A DNA stretch of 12,643 bases from Clostridium sp. 27_14 (GTDB lineage: Bacteria > Bacillota > Clostridia > TANB77 > CAG-508), in NCBI GenBank assembly GCA_001916035.1, contig MNRQ01000010.1:20764-33406 (forward strand). Direction: 5' to 3'. A program made the position numbers and the translations under genes. Under the pieces are notes generated by a model. That model made no database searches, was not told where the DNA came from, and saw only the letters and a program-made list of their open reading frames with translations. Position 1 is the first letter of the stretch. The number at the start of each line of letters is the position of its first letter. Positions 1 to 7,785 of this stretch are shown here, piece after piece.

Positions 1-30
1 AATATTTTTATGGGCAGAAAGAGGAAAAAT

Positions 31-2487
31 ATGTGTGAATTATTAGCCCCTGTGGGCAATTTTGAATGTCTAAAAGCAGCTGTACAAAATGGTGCAGATG
101 CTGTATATTTCGGTAGTAGCTCTTTTAGTGCAAGAGCTTTTGCAAATAATTTTGACAATAATGAATTAGTAAAAGCAATTGAATATGCAAAATTACGAGG
201 TGTAAAAACACATTTAACACTAAACACCCTTTTAAAAAATTCCGAATTAAAAGATGCATTACTACTTGCTAAATACGCCTATGAATCTGGAATAGATGCA
301 CTTATCGTTCAAGATCTAGGATTAATTTCTCTATTACAAAAAGAATTACCAGACCTACCTTTACATGCAAGTACTCAAATGACTATTCACAATTTAGAAG
401 GTGTTTTAGAATTACAAAAAATGGGATTTCAACGTGTTGTATTATCTCGTGAACTTTCTATGCATGAAATAGATTATATCTGTAAAAATTCTGATATAGA
501 AATAGAATGTTTTGTACATGGTGCTTTGTGCATCTCATATTCTGGCCAATGCCTATTTTCTAGTTTAGTAGGTGGACGTTCTGGAAACAGAGGCAAATGT
601 GCTCAAAGTTGTAGACTTCCTTATTATTTACTAGAAAACAACAAAAAAATAGACAATGGGTATTTATTAAGTACACGTGATTTATGCAGTTTACAATATT
701 TACCACAACTAATTTCCGCTGGTGTAAAAAGTTTCAAAATTGAAGGCAGAATGAAAAGCCCAGAATATGTAGCAATAGTTACAAAAATATATAGAAAATA
801 TATTGACTTAGCAAATGAATGTATAGAATCTAACAATTTAGAAAATTACATTATCGATTCAAAAGACATCAAAGATTTAATGCAAGTTTTTAATAGAGGT
901 GGATTCTCTAATGGTCACATTGATAATTCAGCAAATAAGAATTTAATTTTCAAAGAAAAACCAAATAATATGGGACTATTTTTAGGAATTGTAGAAAAAT
1001 ACAATCCTAACAAAGGACATATTACAGTAAAGTTAAATGAACAAATTTCAATCGGTGATACTATATCACTTCAAAACGAAACCGGTTCATATACAATCTC
1101 TGAACTATTAAAAAAAGATAAAAATATCACTGAAACAAACATTGGAGATACTGTCACAGTTGGTAGAATGAAGGGCAATATAAAATCTGGAGACAAAATT
1201 TATAAAATATCATCTAAAAAATTGTCAACTGAAGCAAGAGAAAGTTTTTCTAAAGAACACAAAAAAACTATGCTTAATGCAACAATCACAATAAAAAAAG
1301 ACAAACCAATATCAATGCAAATAACACCTTCTTTCCAATTACCAGAAATCTACCAAAAAATGAATATAAAAGTAGAACTTCCTGAAGCAATACCAGTTGA
1401 AGCAAAAAATCGACCACTAGAAGCTGAAAATATTATTTTACAAATTACAAAAACTAACAACACTCCATATCAATTCAAAAATATAAAAGTAAACCTTGAT
1501 GATGGTCTATTTTTGCCTAAAATCAGTATGCTAAATGAATTACGAAGAATAGGACTCCAAAAAGTTGAAGAATTTGCGTTATCAAACATAAGACGCCAAT
1601 CCCCTACAAATTTTCAAAACTTTGATATAGTCCAATTTAAAAAATCAGAATTATTGGCTAATTCAAAAAAGCCTAAAATTTCTGTATTATTAAACATTTT
1701 GAACAAAGAATTTAACTATACCTTGCTAAATAAAAACATTTCTAATATTTATATACCATTAAAATATTTTACACTAAACAATTATGAAAATACTATAAAA
1801 TACTTATCTGACAATTTTAATACTTATATATACATACCAACAATAGTAAAAGCTAATTACAGAAATTTGATAATTTCTAATATAAATAAAACATTACAAA
1901 ATTTCAAAATCAAAGGATTCGTTATCTCAAATATTGGAAATTTAGAATTATTAAACATGTTAGATATCGTTCTTTCAAACTTTGAAATTATTGCAAACTA
2001 CACTTTAAATGTTTATAATTTAAGTACTGTTGAAAAGCTAAAAAATCTTGGCATTAATACTTTTACCCCATCTGTCGAATTAGATAAAAATACTCTTATA
2101 AATTTATGTAATTATAATATATTATCAAAAGAGCTAATTGTTTACGGCAATATACCTTTAATGAATACTCGTTATTGCTTACTAGGTAAGTCAAATTCTT
2201 GCTATCCAGAATGTACTACAAAATGTACTTCTAATAATAAATACGAATTGCAAGATAGATTAAACATGAAGTTTAAAATTTTACCTGATAATACACAAAC
2301 AGTTACTACTATTTACAATTGTAAAACACTATCAATTTCTCCAGAACCATTTTTAATAGATTCTGCTAGAATTGATATATTAGACGAAAATATTGATACT
2401 ATTAATAATATTGTTAGTAATGTACTTAGTAATAAACGTTGTGAAGGTAAAGATTTCACAAATGGTAACTTAAATCGTGAAATATAA
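31..2487 (+). CDS. U32 family protein with DUF3656, RlhA-like RNA hydroxylase candidate
   Basis: Seen: 818 residues from the ATG at 31. I prefer this to the in-frame ATG at 10 because AAGAGG (19-24) sits 6 bases upstream and the protein then opens with the family-typical CELLAPVGNFECLKAA. A U32 (COG0826) barrel-like domain fills roughly residues 1-270, with HASTQMTIHN near 115, the Cys cluster around 160-195 (CFVHGALC, GQCLFSS, KCAQSCR) and SFKIEGRMKSPEYV near 238. A long second part follows, matching the DUF3656 layout, and ends with a Cys-rich stretch (CLLGKSNSCYPECTTKC) near residue 720. Family knowledge: U32 proteins were named peptidases, but E. coli RlhA and TrhP hydroxylate 23S rRNA C2501 and tRNA U34; the cysteines are thought to carry an Fe-S cluster. 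Length and DUF3656 fit RlhA better than TrhP. Cytoplasmic, no signal peptide. It is the only rightward gene here. The family call is firm; the exact RNA substrate is inference. Confidence 0.88.
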   Translation: MCELLAPVGNFECLKAAVQNGADAVYFGSSSFSARAFANNFDNNELVKAIEYAKLRGVKTHLTLNTLLKNSELKDALLLAKYAYESGIDALIVQDLGLISLLQKELPDLPLHASTQMTIHNLEGVLELQKMGFQRVVLSRELSMHEIDYICKNSDIEIECFVHGALCISYSGQCLFSSLVGGRSGNRGKCAQSCRLPYYLLENNKKIDNGYLLSTRDLCSLQYLPQLISAGVKSFKIEGRMKSPEYVAIVTKIYRKYIDLANECIESNNLENYIIDSKDIKDLMQVFNRGGFSNGHIDNSANKNLIFKEKPNNMGLFLGIVEKYNPNKGHITVKLNEQISIGDTISLQNETGSYTISELLKKDKNITETNIGDTVTVGRMKGNIKSGDKIYKISSKKLSTEARESFSKEHKKTMLNATITIKKDKPISMQITPSFQLPEIYQKMNIKVELPEAIPVEAKNRPLEAENIILQITKTNNTPYQFKNIKVNLDDGLFLPKISMLNELRRIGLQKVEEFALSNIRRQSPTNFQNFDIVQFKKSELLANSKKPKISVLLNILNKEFNYTLLNKNISNIYIPLKYFTLNNYENTIKYLSDNFNTYIYIPTIVKANYRNLIISNINKTLQNFKIKGFVISNIGNLELLNMLDIVLSNFEIIANYTLNVYNLSTVEKLKNLGINTFTPSVELDKNTLINLCNYNILSKELIVYGNIPLMNTRYCLLGKSNSCYPECTTKCTSNNKYELQDRLNMKFKILPDNTQTVTTIYNCKTLSISPEPFLIDSARIDILDENIDTINNIVSNVLSNKRCEGKDFTNGNLNREI

Positions 2488-2548
2488 TTTTTTTATTATT
2501 GATATATTTGGATTTTAAAAAAACGTCCAAATGCACTAATAACATTCG

Positions 2549-2595
2549 AAAATCAAAAAGTTTCCCATAACAAATATGAGAAACTTTTTGATTTT
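2549..2595. terminator. Bidirectional hairpin terminator between convergent genes
   Basis: A perfect 16-bp stem (AAAATCAAAAAGTTTC at 2549-2564 against 2580-2595) is extended inside by CATA/TATG around a small ACAAA loop. A-rich and T-rich arms give a U-tract on either strand. It sits 61 bases after the rightward U32 gene and 2 bases after the stop of the leftward WG-like gene, so it can end both transcripts. A second, weaker inverted repeat (ATTTGGA 2506-2512 / TCCAAAT 2526-2532) lies just before it. Confidence 0.8.
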
Positions 2596-2597
2596 CC

Positions 2598-3743
2598 TTA
2601 TTCTTTTTTCTGAACAGTTGTAATATACTTTCCTGTCCAATCATAAATATCTTTACAAGCATTTTTTGATTTAGTATCTTTCTCACCATATAAGAAATCA
2701 TCTAAACTACGAATAAAATCATATTCTACAGGCATAATCTCTTTTAATCCATTTTTCTTAGACAAGTCAATCAAGCCTTTTTTATTTGTTTCTTTATTGT
2801 GAACTACATAATACCATTTTGAATCTGATACATATATTTTTCCTTCGATTTTTCCAGAAATCTCATACCTTTTTAAATTTCTAATATCAAAAATATATTT
2901 TTTTTGACCAACTTCTAATTCAAAAAAGTTAACAAACAATTTCCAAGAAAAATCATAAAAATTTTCAAAGATATAGATAACATTCCCTTTCAAATCAAAA
3001 ATAACTATCTTATTTTTTTTGATGTCCAAATATCTTCCTCCTGTATATGCAATAATACAATTGTTGTATCTTTTTACATTATCAAATTCCAAATGATATT
3101 TATCTCTGCCGTCAGACATATCATAAATTTTCCATTTATTTTTATAATGTAAAGCAAGTATTTTTTCTGTTATAACAAGTGATTTATTCTCTGCTACCCT
3201 GTCCATCATACCTATAAAGGTTCCATCTTTCTTATAACATTCAGCAGTATAATAATCCTGCACTATAATTACACTATCATAATATATAAGAGACGAGTTT
3301 CCATTACTTAACTTAAAATTCCCAATCATTATATCTGACTGTTCAATTTCGGATTCCTCTTCTCCACTAATATTAATAATTTTTATAGTTTCACCATTCA
3401 AATTAAAAGTTTCTATTTCTCCTGTATTCGTCCGAGTTTCATAACAATCACACTCAGTTTCAACTTTATTGGTAATCAGACTATATATATAATACTTTTC
3501 ATTATTCTTATATATTAAATAGTTTTCCAATTCACCAACCAGTTTATATTCTCTTGAATCACTGTTGTCACAAGACTCTTCACTTTCAGTATTTCCGAAA
3601 CTATAATATTCTGCACATATGTAACTTCCATCAATTATATTATACAAGAATCTTCCATTCCGTCCCTTGGAAACCTGGATATATTTTCCTGATAAAACAT
3701 CTAACCAGTCACCTTTTTGCAATTTAAAATCTTCTAATCTCAT
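2598..3743 (-). CDS. WG-repeat-like protein of unknown function
   Basis: Seen: 381 residues, start ATG at 3743 with AGGAG (3751-3756 region) about 8-9 bases upstream. No signal peptide or membrane segment is visible. The protein is rich in Tyr, Asp, Lys and Asn. It is built of short beta-type units such as KYYIYSLITNKVETE, KWKIYDMSDGRDKYHLEF, NKIVIFDLKGNVIYIFENF and KKGLIDLSKKNGLKEIMP followed by VEYDFI. The last unit fits the WG-repeat pattern (G-hydrophobic-D...G...P..Y-D-hydrophobic), although the Trp-Gly itself is replaced. Family knowledge: WG-repeat proteins are beta-rich and mostly uncharacterised. The gene stands alone, with its own consensus promoter upstream and a terminator right after its stop. 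A diverged WG or other beta-propeller-like fold is the most I can support; no enzymatic motif is visible. Confidence 0.7.
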   Translation of the reverse strand: MRLEDFKLQKGDWLDVLSGKYIQVSKGRNGRFLYNIIDGSYICAEYYSFGNTESEESCDNSDSREYKLVGELENYLIYKNNEKYYIYSLITNKVETECDCYETRTNTGEIETFNLNGETIKIINISGEEESEIEQSDIMIGNFKLSNGNSSLIYYDSVIIVQDYYTAECYKKDGTFIGMMDRVAENKSLVITEKILALHYKNKWKIYDMSDGRDKYHLEFDNVKRYNNCIIAYTGGRYLDIKKNKIVIFDLKGNVIYIFENFYDFSWKLFVNFFELEVGQKKYIFDIRNLKRYEISGKIEGKIYVSDSKWYYVVHNKETNKKGLIDLSKKNGLKEIMPVEYDFIRSLDDFLYGEKDTKSKNACKDIYDWTGKYITTVQKKE

Positions 3744-3808
3744 AGTTATTTCTCCTTTTCTTTTGATATTTATGATTTTTATGCAAAGCGCTTAGCTTTA
3801 TGTTACCT

Positions 3809-3837
3809 ATTTTACCATTTTTCTTAATTATTGTCAA
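3809..3837 (-). promoter_or_regulatory. Sigma-A type promoter of the WG-like gene
   Basis: On the minus strand, TTGACA (3837-3832), 17 bases, then TAAAAT (3814-3809). The start of transcription would fall near 3802, leaving a leader of about 60 bases. That leader contains AAGCGCTT (3786-3793) inside a small AAAGC/GCTTT inverted repeat (3785-3799), which could be an operator or just a 5' stem. Confidence 0.7.
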
Positions 3838-3898
3838 CCAATTCATAATTTATTTATACACATACCTCCACACATCTATATGCATGTTAATTAACTAA

Positions 3899-4222
3899 TT
3901 ATTTATTCATTTCACCACTAGAAAGTTTTATAATTAAATCCATATTATCATCTTTAGCAGCTTTATTTTTTCTTATAGCTCCACATTTTTTACAACGAAA
4001 TACAATAACATAACCCTTTTTGCTATTAATTTCAAGTCCAATAGGCTCTAATATACCATGGCACAGCTCCTCCCTATCCCCCGGATTTTTATCAACATGC
4101 TTAGAATGTAAACAATATGGACAATGATTTCTGCAAGAATATCCCAATTTTTTCACCTTTTTACCACAATTTTCACACACAAATTCTTCATCTATTTCAG
4201 TAAATTTTCCTTTTTCTAACAT
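3899..4222 (-). CDS. RNHCP domain zinc-binding protein
   Basis: Seen: 107 residues, ATG at 4222 preceded by GGAAGGAAAA (4226-4235). The signature CRNHCPYC is at residues 30-37 and gives the RNHCP family (Pfam PF12647) its name. Three CxxC-type pairs are present (Cys16/Cys19, Cys34/Cys37, Cys77/Cys80), plus Cys30 and Cys54, so one or two zinc ribbons are likely. The family is small, widespread in Bacillota and Actinobacteria, and functionally uncharacterised; nucleic-acid binding is a reasonable guess from the ribbon fold only. The 5' untranslated region begins inside the inverted-repeat element at 4242-4347, which may therefore supply or separate its promoter. No clear terminator follows the stop; a 10-bp palindrome GTTAATTAAC (3886-3895) lies just beyond it. 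Confidence 0.85.
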   Translation of the reverse strand: MLEKGKFTEIDEEFVCENCGKKVKKLGYSCRNHCPYCLHSKHVDKNPGDREELCHGILEPIGLEINSKKGYVIVFRCKKCGAIRKNKAAKDDNMDLIIKLSSGEMNK

Positions 4223-4241
4223 TCTTTTTCCTTCCCTTAGA

Positions 4242-4347
4242 TGTTTTCGGGGCCGGACTCAAAAAACATCTCCAATTATATTTTTATACAATAATACTTA
4301 ATTTTTATTACAATTAAGGGTGTTTTTTGAGTCCGGCCCCGAAAACA
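4242..4347. mobile_element. MITE-like or REP/BIME-like element with 27-bp perfect inverted repeats
   Basis: The arm 4242-4268 (starts TGTTTTCGGGGCCGGAC) is the exact reverse complement of the arm 4321-4347, around a 52-base AT-rich interior without coding capacity. Directly outside the arms are CCCTTAGA (4234-4241) and CCCTTAAA (4348-4355), 7 of 8 bases identical, which looks like a target-site duplication. The arms are GC-rich against the surrounding DNA. Each arm with its flank also folds alone: AGATGTTTT/AAAACATCT (4239-4247/4263-4271) and TTAAGGGTGTTTT/AAAACACCCTTAA (4314-4326/4342-4354), both with 15-base loops. It could be a non-autonomous transposon, a palindromic REP pair, or a large intergenic hairpin. 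No transposase is in the window. Confidence 0.6.
4283..4313 (-). promoter_or_regulatory. Possible weak promoter inside the inverted-repeat element
   Basis: On the minus strand, TTGTAA (4313-4308), a 19-base gap, then TATAAA (4288-4283), followed by the RNHCP gene about 60 bases on. The match is poor and the whole interior is AT-rich, so this is tentative. If real, the element provides the RNHCP promoter. Confidence 0.25.
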
Positions 4348-4356
4348 CCCTTAAAT

Positions 4357-4605
4357 TTATTTTTTCTTATATTCTTCTAAAGCCTTTGCTATTTGATCTG
4401 GACAAGAAGTTCCTCTTGAGCCACAATCAATACCTTTTAATAACTTTATAATATCATCTATCTTTTTATTTTCAATCAATTTTGCTACACCTACTGTATT
4501 TCCTGGACAGCCTCCAATTATCTTTAAACTTTTTACTACATCTCCATCTATTTCAAAAATCATTTCATAAGAACATACTCCTTCTGGTTGGTATCTATAT
4601 TCCAT
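4357..4605 (-). CDS. TSCPD domain protein (TIGR03905-like)
   Basis: Seen: 82 residues, ATG at 4605 with GAGGTG (4613-4618) 7 bases upstream. The GTSCPDQIAKAL signature is at residues 65-76, and four cysteines (11, 33, 61, 68) are spaced as expected for a metal site, with GGCPGNT at 31-37. Family knowledge: TSCPD is the domain at the C-terminus of class II (B12-dependent) ribonucleotide reductases, and TIGR03905 is a stand-alone version of about 80 residues in Clostridia and relatives, of unknown function. It lies between the valS 3' end and the inverted-repeat element. The gap to valS is 78 bases and holds the third repeat copy and no clear promoter, so co-transcription with valS is possible. 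Confidence 0.87.
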   Translation of the reverse strand: MEYRYQPEGVCSYEMIFEIDGDVVKSLKIIGGCPGNTVGVAKLIENKKIDDIIKLLKGIDCGSRGTSCPDQIAKALEEYKKK

Positions 4606-4652
4606 ATAATTTCACCTCTTTTCATAATGCTTTTTTATTTTTTCCATTTCTA

Positions 4653-4685
4653 AGGCGTTTTTTGAGTTATGCCCTAAAAACACCT
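4653..4685 (-). repeat. Third, diverged copy of the hairpin repeat at the valS 3' end
   Basis: Positions 4656-4682 match the arm at 4321-4347 at 21 of 27 bases in the same orientation. Read on the minus strand, the hairpin is AGGTGTTTT / AAAACGCCT with a single G-U pair and again a 15-base loop (TAGGGCATAACTCAA). Its first arm overlaps the TAG stop of valS (4684-4686). No U-run follows on the minus strand, so it is not a textbook intrinsic terminator. It may protect the mRNA 3' end, act as a REP-like element, or be a weak terminator. Confidence 0.6.
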
Positions 4686-6633
4686 ATAAATTTTCAAGCA
4701 TTTCTTTATATTTTCTTAGTTTTTCTTTTTCTTCTTCTATTTTAGCTACTGGTGCTTTATTAACAAATCCTGGATTTGATAACATCTTTTCACATCTTGC
4801 TACTTCAGATTCTAATCTTTGTTTTTCTTTTTCTCTTCTTGCTTTTTCTTCATCTAGATTTATTAATCCTTCTAAAGGCATATATAATTGAACATCATTT
4901 CCTAATATGCTTATTGCATTTTCTGGAATTCCCATTTTATCTTTTTGTACAATTATTTTTTCTCCAAAACCTAGTTTCATTAAAAATTCTTTTGATTCCC
5001 AAATTTCATCTTCATATTTTTGTGTTACAAATATTAATTTTGCTTTTTTTGATGGATGTATATTTTTTGTTGCTCTTATATTTCTTATTTCAACTATTAT
5101 ATCTTTTAAGTTTTCCAATGTCTTTTCTGCCTCTTCATAATTTGTTTCTTTCATAGCCTTTGGCCATTCTGAAATAATTATTTCTTTTTTATCTTCTTCA
5201 TTTTCTGCAACAAATGTCATTAATTCATCATAAATTTTTGTTGTTACAAATGGCATAAATGGATGTAATAATTTCATTGATATTTTAAATACATAAGATA
5301 ATACATAACATGCACTTATTTTTTCATCTTTATTTTCACTATATAAACGTGGTTTTACAATTTCTATATACCAATCACAAAATTCATTCCATATAAAACT
5401 ACAAATCTTGTCTAGTGCTATACCTAAATCATAATTTTCAATATTAATAGTTACTTCTTTTACCAATTTATCTAATTTACTTAAAATCCATTTGTCTTCT
5501 AATTTTAATTTATTTGTTTTAAATTTATTAGATTTAGCATTATAGTTTTCTTCACCAAATTCGCAAATTTCTTCTTTTGATACCATATTCATCATTATAA
5601 ATTTAGCTGCATTCCAAATTTTATTTGCAAAATTTGAGGCTTGTTCTAATTTCTCTGGCATATATTTTATATCATTTCCCATTGTTGTTCCTGATATTAC
5701 AGAATAACGTAAACTATCTGCTCCATATTGTTCTATAATATCCATTGGATCTATTCCATTTCCTAAAGTCTTTGACATCTTTCTTCCTAAACTATCTCGT
5801 ACCATTCCATGTATTAAAACATCTTTAAATGGTTTTTGTTTTGTACATTCTAGTCCTGATGTTATCATTCTTGATACCCAGAAAGTTATAATATCATATC
5901 CTGTTACTAATGTATTTGTTGGATAGAACATTTTGTAATCTTCTGAATTTTCATCTGGCCAACCCAATGTTGAAAATGGCCATAATGCTGAACTAAACCA
6001 TGTATCTAATGTATCCTCATCTTGATGTAATTCTGTGCTTCCACATTTCTCACATTTTTCCGGTTGTGTTTTTGATACATTTATATGTCCACATTTTTCA
6101 CAATAATATGCAGGTATTCTATGTCCCCACCATAACTGTCTTGATATACACCAATCTTGAATATTTTCCATCCAATTAAAATATAATTTTTCATATTTTT
6201 TAGGTATGAATTTTATTTCACCATTTTTTACTGCTTCTATTGCTGGCTTTGCTAGTTCTTCCATTTTTACAAACCATTGATCTGATATTTTAGGTTCTAT
6301 TGTATTTTTACATCTTTCACATTTTCCTACATTATGAATATATTTCTCTTCTTTTACTAATGCTCCGATTTCTTTCAATTTTTCAACTATTGCTTTTCTT
6401 GCATCTAGTAATTCCATGCCTTTGTATTCTTCTACTAAATCACCCATTTTAAAGTTTTCATCAAATACTTCTATAATGTCCAAGTTATGTCTTAAACCTG
6501 CTTGATAATCATTCATATCATGTGCTGGTGTTATTTTCACACAACCTGTTCCAAATTCTTTTTCTACAAATCTATCTGCAATAATTGGTATTTCCTTATT
6601 CATAATTGGTAAAATACAAGTTTGCTGTATCAC
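4684..6633 (-). pseudogene. valS: Valyl-tRNA synthetase, C-terminal fragment after frameshift
   Basis: Seen: 649 codons open in the frame +1 to the N-terminal fragment. The ATG at 6633 is internal to the gene and not a likely start; homology begins around TCILPIMNKEIPII. Order: rest of the CP1 editing domain (GTGCVKITPAHD near residue 29), the zinc-ribbon-like CEKCGH...CEKCGS near 180-198, DWCISRQLWWGHRIPAYY upstream of it, KMSKT (in place of KMSKS) near 285, the anticodon-binding helical domain (about 390-540), and a C-terminal coiled-coil arm from about 585 (EKARREKEKQRLES to the end). All class I ValRS landmarks after the break are intact, so the lesion is recent or artefactual. Together with the N-terminal fragment, about 16 family residues are missing. 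A second intact valS elsewhere, or a local assembly error, would be needed for viability. Confidence 0.9.
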
Positions 6634-7330
6634 CTAACATTGTTTCTGGTCTTGTTGTTGCCACTATAATATAACGTTCTTTTGATGATTTATCATTTTC
6701 ATCCTCTTTTATTTTATAACGTATATGCCATAATTTTGTTTCCTCTTCATGATATTCAACTTCAACATCTGAAATAGTTGTATTACAGTGTGTACACCAG
6801 TTTACCATTCTTTTTCCCTTATAAATTAATCCTTTATTATATAAATTCACAAATTGCTCTAATACTGCTTCTGACAAACCTTCATCAAGTGTAAATCTAC
6901 GTCTATCCCAATCACATGAACATCCTAATTGTTTTTGTTGTTCTTGTATAGTTCCACCATATAAATGTGTCCAATCCCACGTTTCTTCTAAAAACTTTTC
7001 TCTTCCTAATTCATGTTTTGTTTTTCCTTCTGCTTTTATTTTTTGAACTACTTTCATCTCTGTTGATATTGAAGCATGATCTGAACCTGGTAACCATAAT
7101 GTGTTATATCCTTGCATCCTTTTAAAACGTATTAAAATATCTTGAATTGTCCCATCTAATGCATGTCCCATGTGTAACTTTCCTGTTACATTTGGTGGTG
7201 GCATCATTATACAATAACTTGGTTTTAGTTTATCCATACTTGGTTTAAAATATCCTTTTTCTTCCCAATCATTATATATCTTTTGTTCAAAATCTTTTGG
7301 GTTATATTTTCCCTCTAATGTACTTTCCAT
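6596..7330 (-). pseudogene. valS: Valyl-tRNA synthetase, N-terminal fragment
   Basis: Seen: start ATG at 7330, chosen over the in-frame ATG at 7360 because AAAAGGAGG (7336-7344) lies 5 bases upstream of 7330. It encodes 244 residues with PPPNVTG at 44-50, the class I HIGH-type motif HMGH at 53-56, LPGSDHASI near 79, and the start of the editing domain with TTRPETMLGD at 225-234. After GDTA the frame leaves the family sequence and stops at 6596. Established ValRS proteins continue here with about 16 residues (VAVNP..DERY..LIGK type) that are absent in all frames, so roughly 47 bp (2 mod 3) seem deleted at about 6618-6622. Expression is set by a T-box leader and a consensus promoter just upstream. 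The enzyme attaches valine to tRNA-Val and edits mischarged threonine. Confidence 0.9.
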
Positions 7331-7417
7331 AATATCCTCCTTTTCCAGTTTTAACCACAATAATTTTTTAAAGCATTCTAATATACAAAATAATATCCTC
7401 TCATATATACAACAAAC

Positions 7418-7455
7418 CCCTTATACATAAATCAACTATAATCTACGTATAAGGG
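7418..7455 (-). terminator. T-box attenuator terminator
   Basis: A 9-bp perfect stem, CCCTTATAC (7418-7426) and GTATAAGGG (7447-7455), with a 20-base loop, follows the T-box core on the minus strand. It shares bases with the 3' side of the region that can pair as antiterminator. The U-run after it is poor (GTTTGTTGTATAT). It may also stop readthrough from the upstream alcohol dehydrogenase gene, which has no terminator of its own. Confidence 0.75.
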
Positions 7456-7665
7456 CGTTTTATCGCGGTACCACCTTATTTTATTTATACATTACAAATA
7501 AAATTCATAATGTTATAATAATCTCTTTTAGTTTTAACGGTCCAACCGAATATGTTTACTATTATTTCTACATATCAGCTCAAAAGCTACATTCTATCTG
7601 CCTTTTGTTTAAGAAGTTTCCAGCCTATGACTTCTTTTCTCTAATAACAACAATTCATCACTACA
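7418..7665 (-). promoter_or_regulatory. T-box riboswitch of valS (tRNA-Val sensing)
   Basis: The minus strand carries the T-box core AAGGTGGTACCGCGA (7477-7463). Its UGGU bulge would pair with a tRNA 3' end ACCA, which fits the discriminator A of tRNA-Val. Upstream are Stem I elements: an AGAGA-type motif around 7641-7646 and GAATGTAGCTTTTGAGC (7594-7578 region). Its GTA at 7590-7588 lies where known glycyl leaders place the specifier codon; GTA is a valine codon. A CGGTTGGACCG hairpin (near 7538-7548) precedes the core. Family knowledge: uncharged cognate tRNA stabilises the antiterminator and allows readthrough into the synthetase gene. The left part of Stem I is approximate, as I could not fold the whole leader. 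Confidence 0.9.
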
Positions 7666-7752
7666 AAAATTTTATCCTTATAAAAATTATATGTTATTAA
7701 ACAAGTACAAATATACTCCTCTTTTTCAAAGCCTTTATATTATAATACCATT

Positions 7753-7781
7753 ATTTTATATTCATTCTACACTTTTGTCAA
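7753..7781 (-). promoter_or_regulatory. Consensus promoter of valS
   Basis: Minus strand TTGACA (7781-7776), 17 bases, TAAAAT (7758-7753); start near 7746, giving a leader of about 415 bases that holds the T-box. The -35 begins 5 bases after the stop of the upstream dehydrogenase gene. The stretch between the promoter and the T-box (about 7666-7746) shows no further feature I can support. Confidence 0.75.
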
Positions 7782-7785
7782 TAGT

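Noticed and set aside
2456..2701. Minus-strand 81-codon frame over the convergent junction
   Set aside because: It runs across the terminator and overlaps the ends of both supported genes, with no recognisable product.
3850..3875. GGAGGTATG on the minus strand after the RNHCP stop, possible small gene
   Set aside because: It encodes only six codons before a stop, with no support as a leader peptide.
4242..4347. CRISPR repeat or integron attC site
   Set aside because: Only one inverted pair with no spacer series, and no RYYYAAC/GTTRRRY core; the direct flanks favour a MITE/REP explanation.
7331..7360. Upstream ATG start for valS at 7360
   Set aside because: The strong ribosome site AAAAGGAGG lies between it and the ATG at 7330, so 7330 is the start.
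7418..7665. Other riboswitch classes or a tRNA gene upstream of valS
   Set aside because: The GGTGGTACCGCG core and attenuator identify a T-box; no cloverleaf is present.
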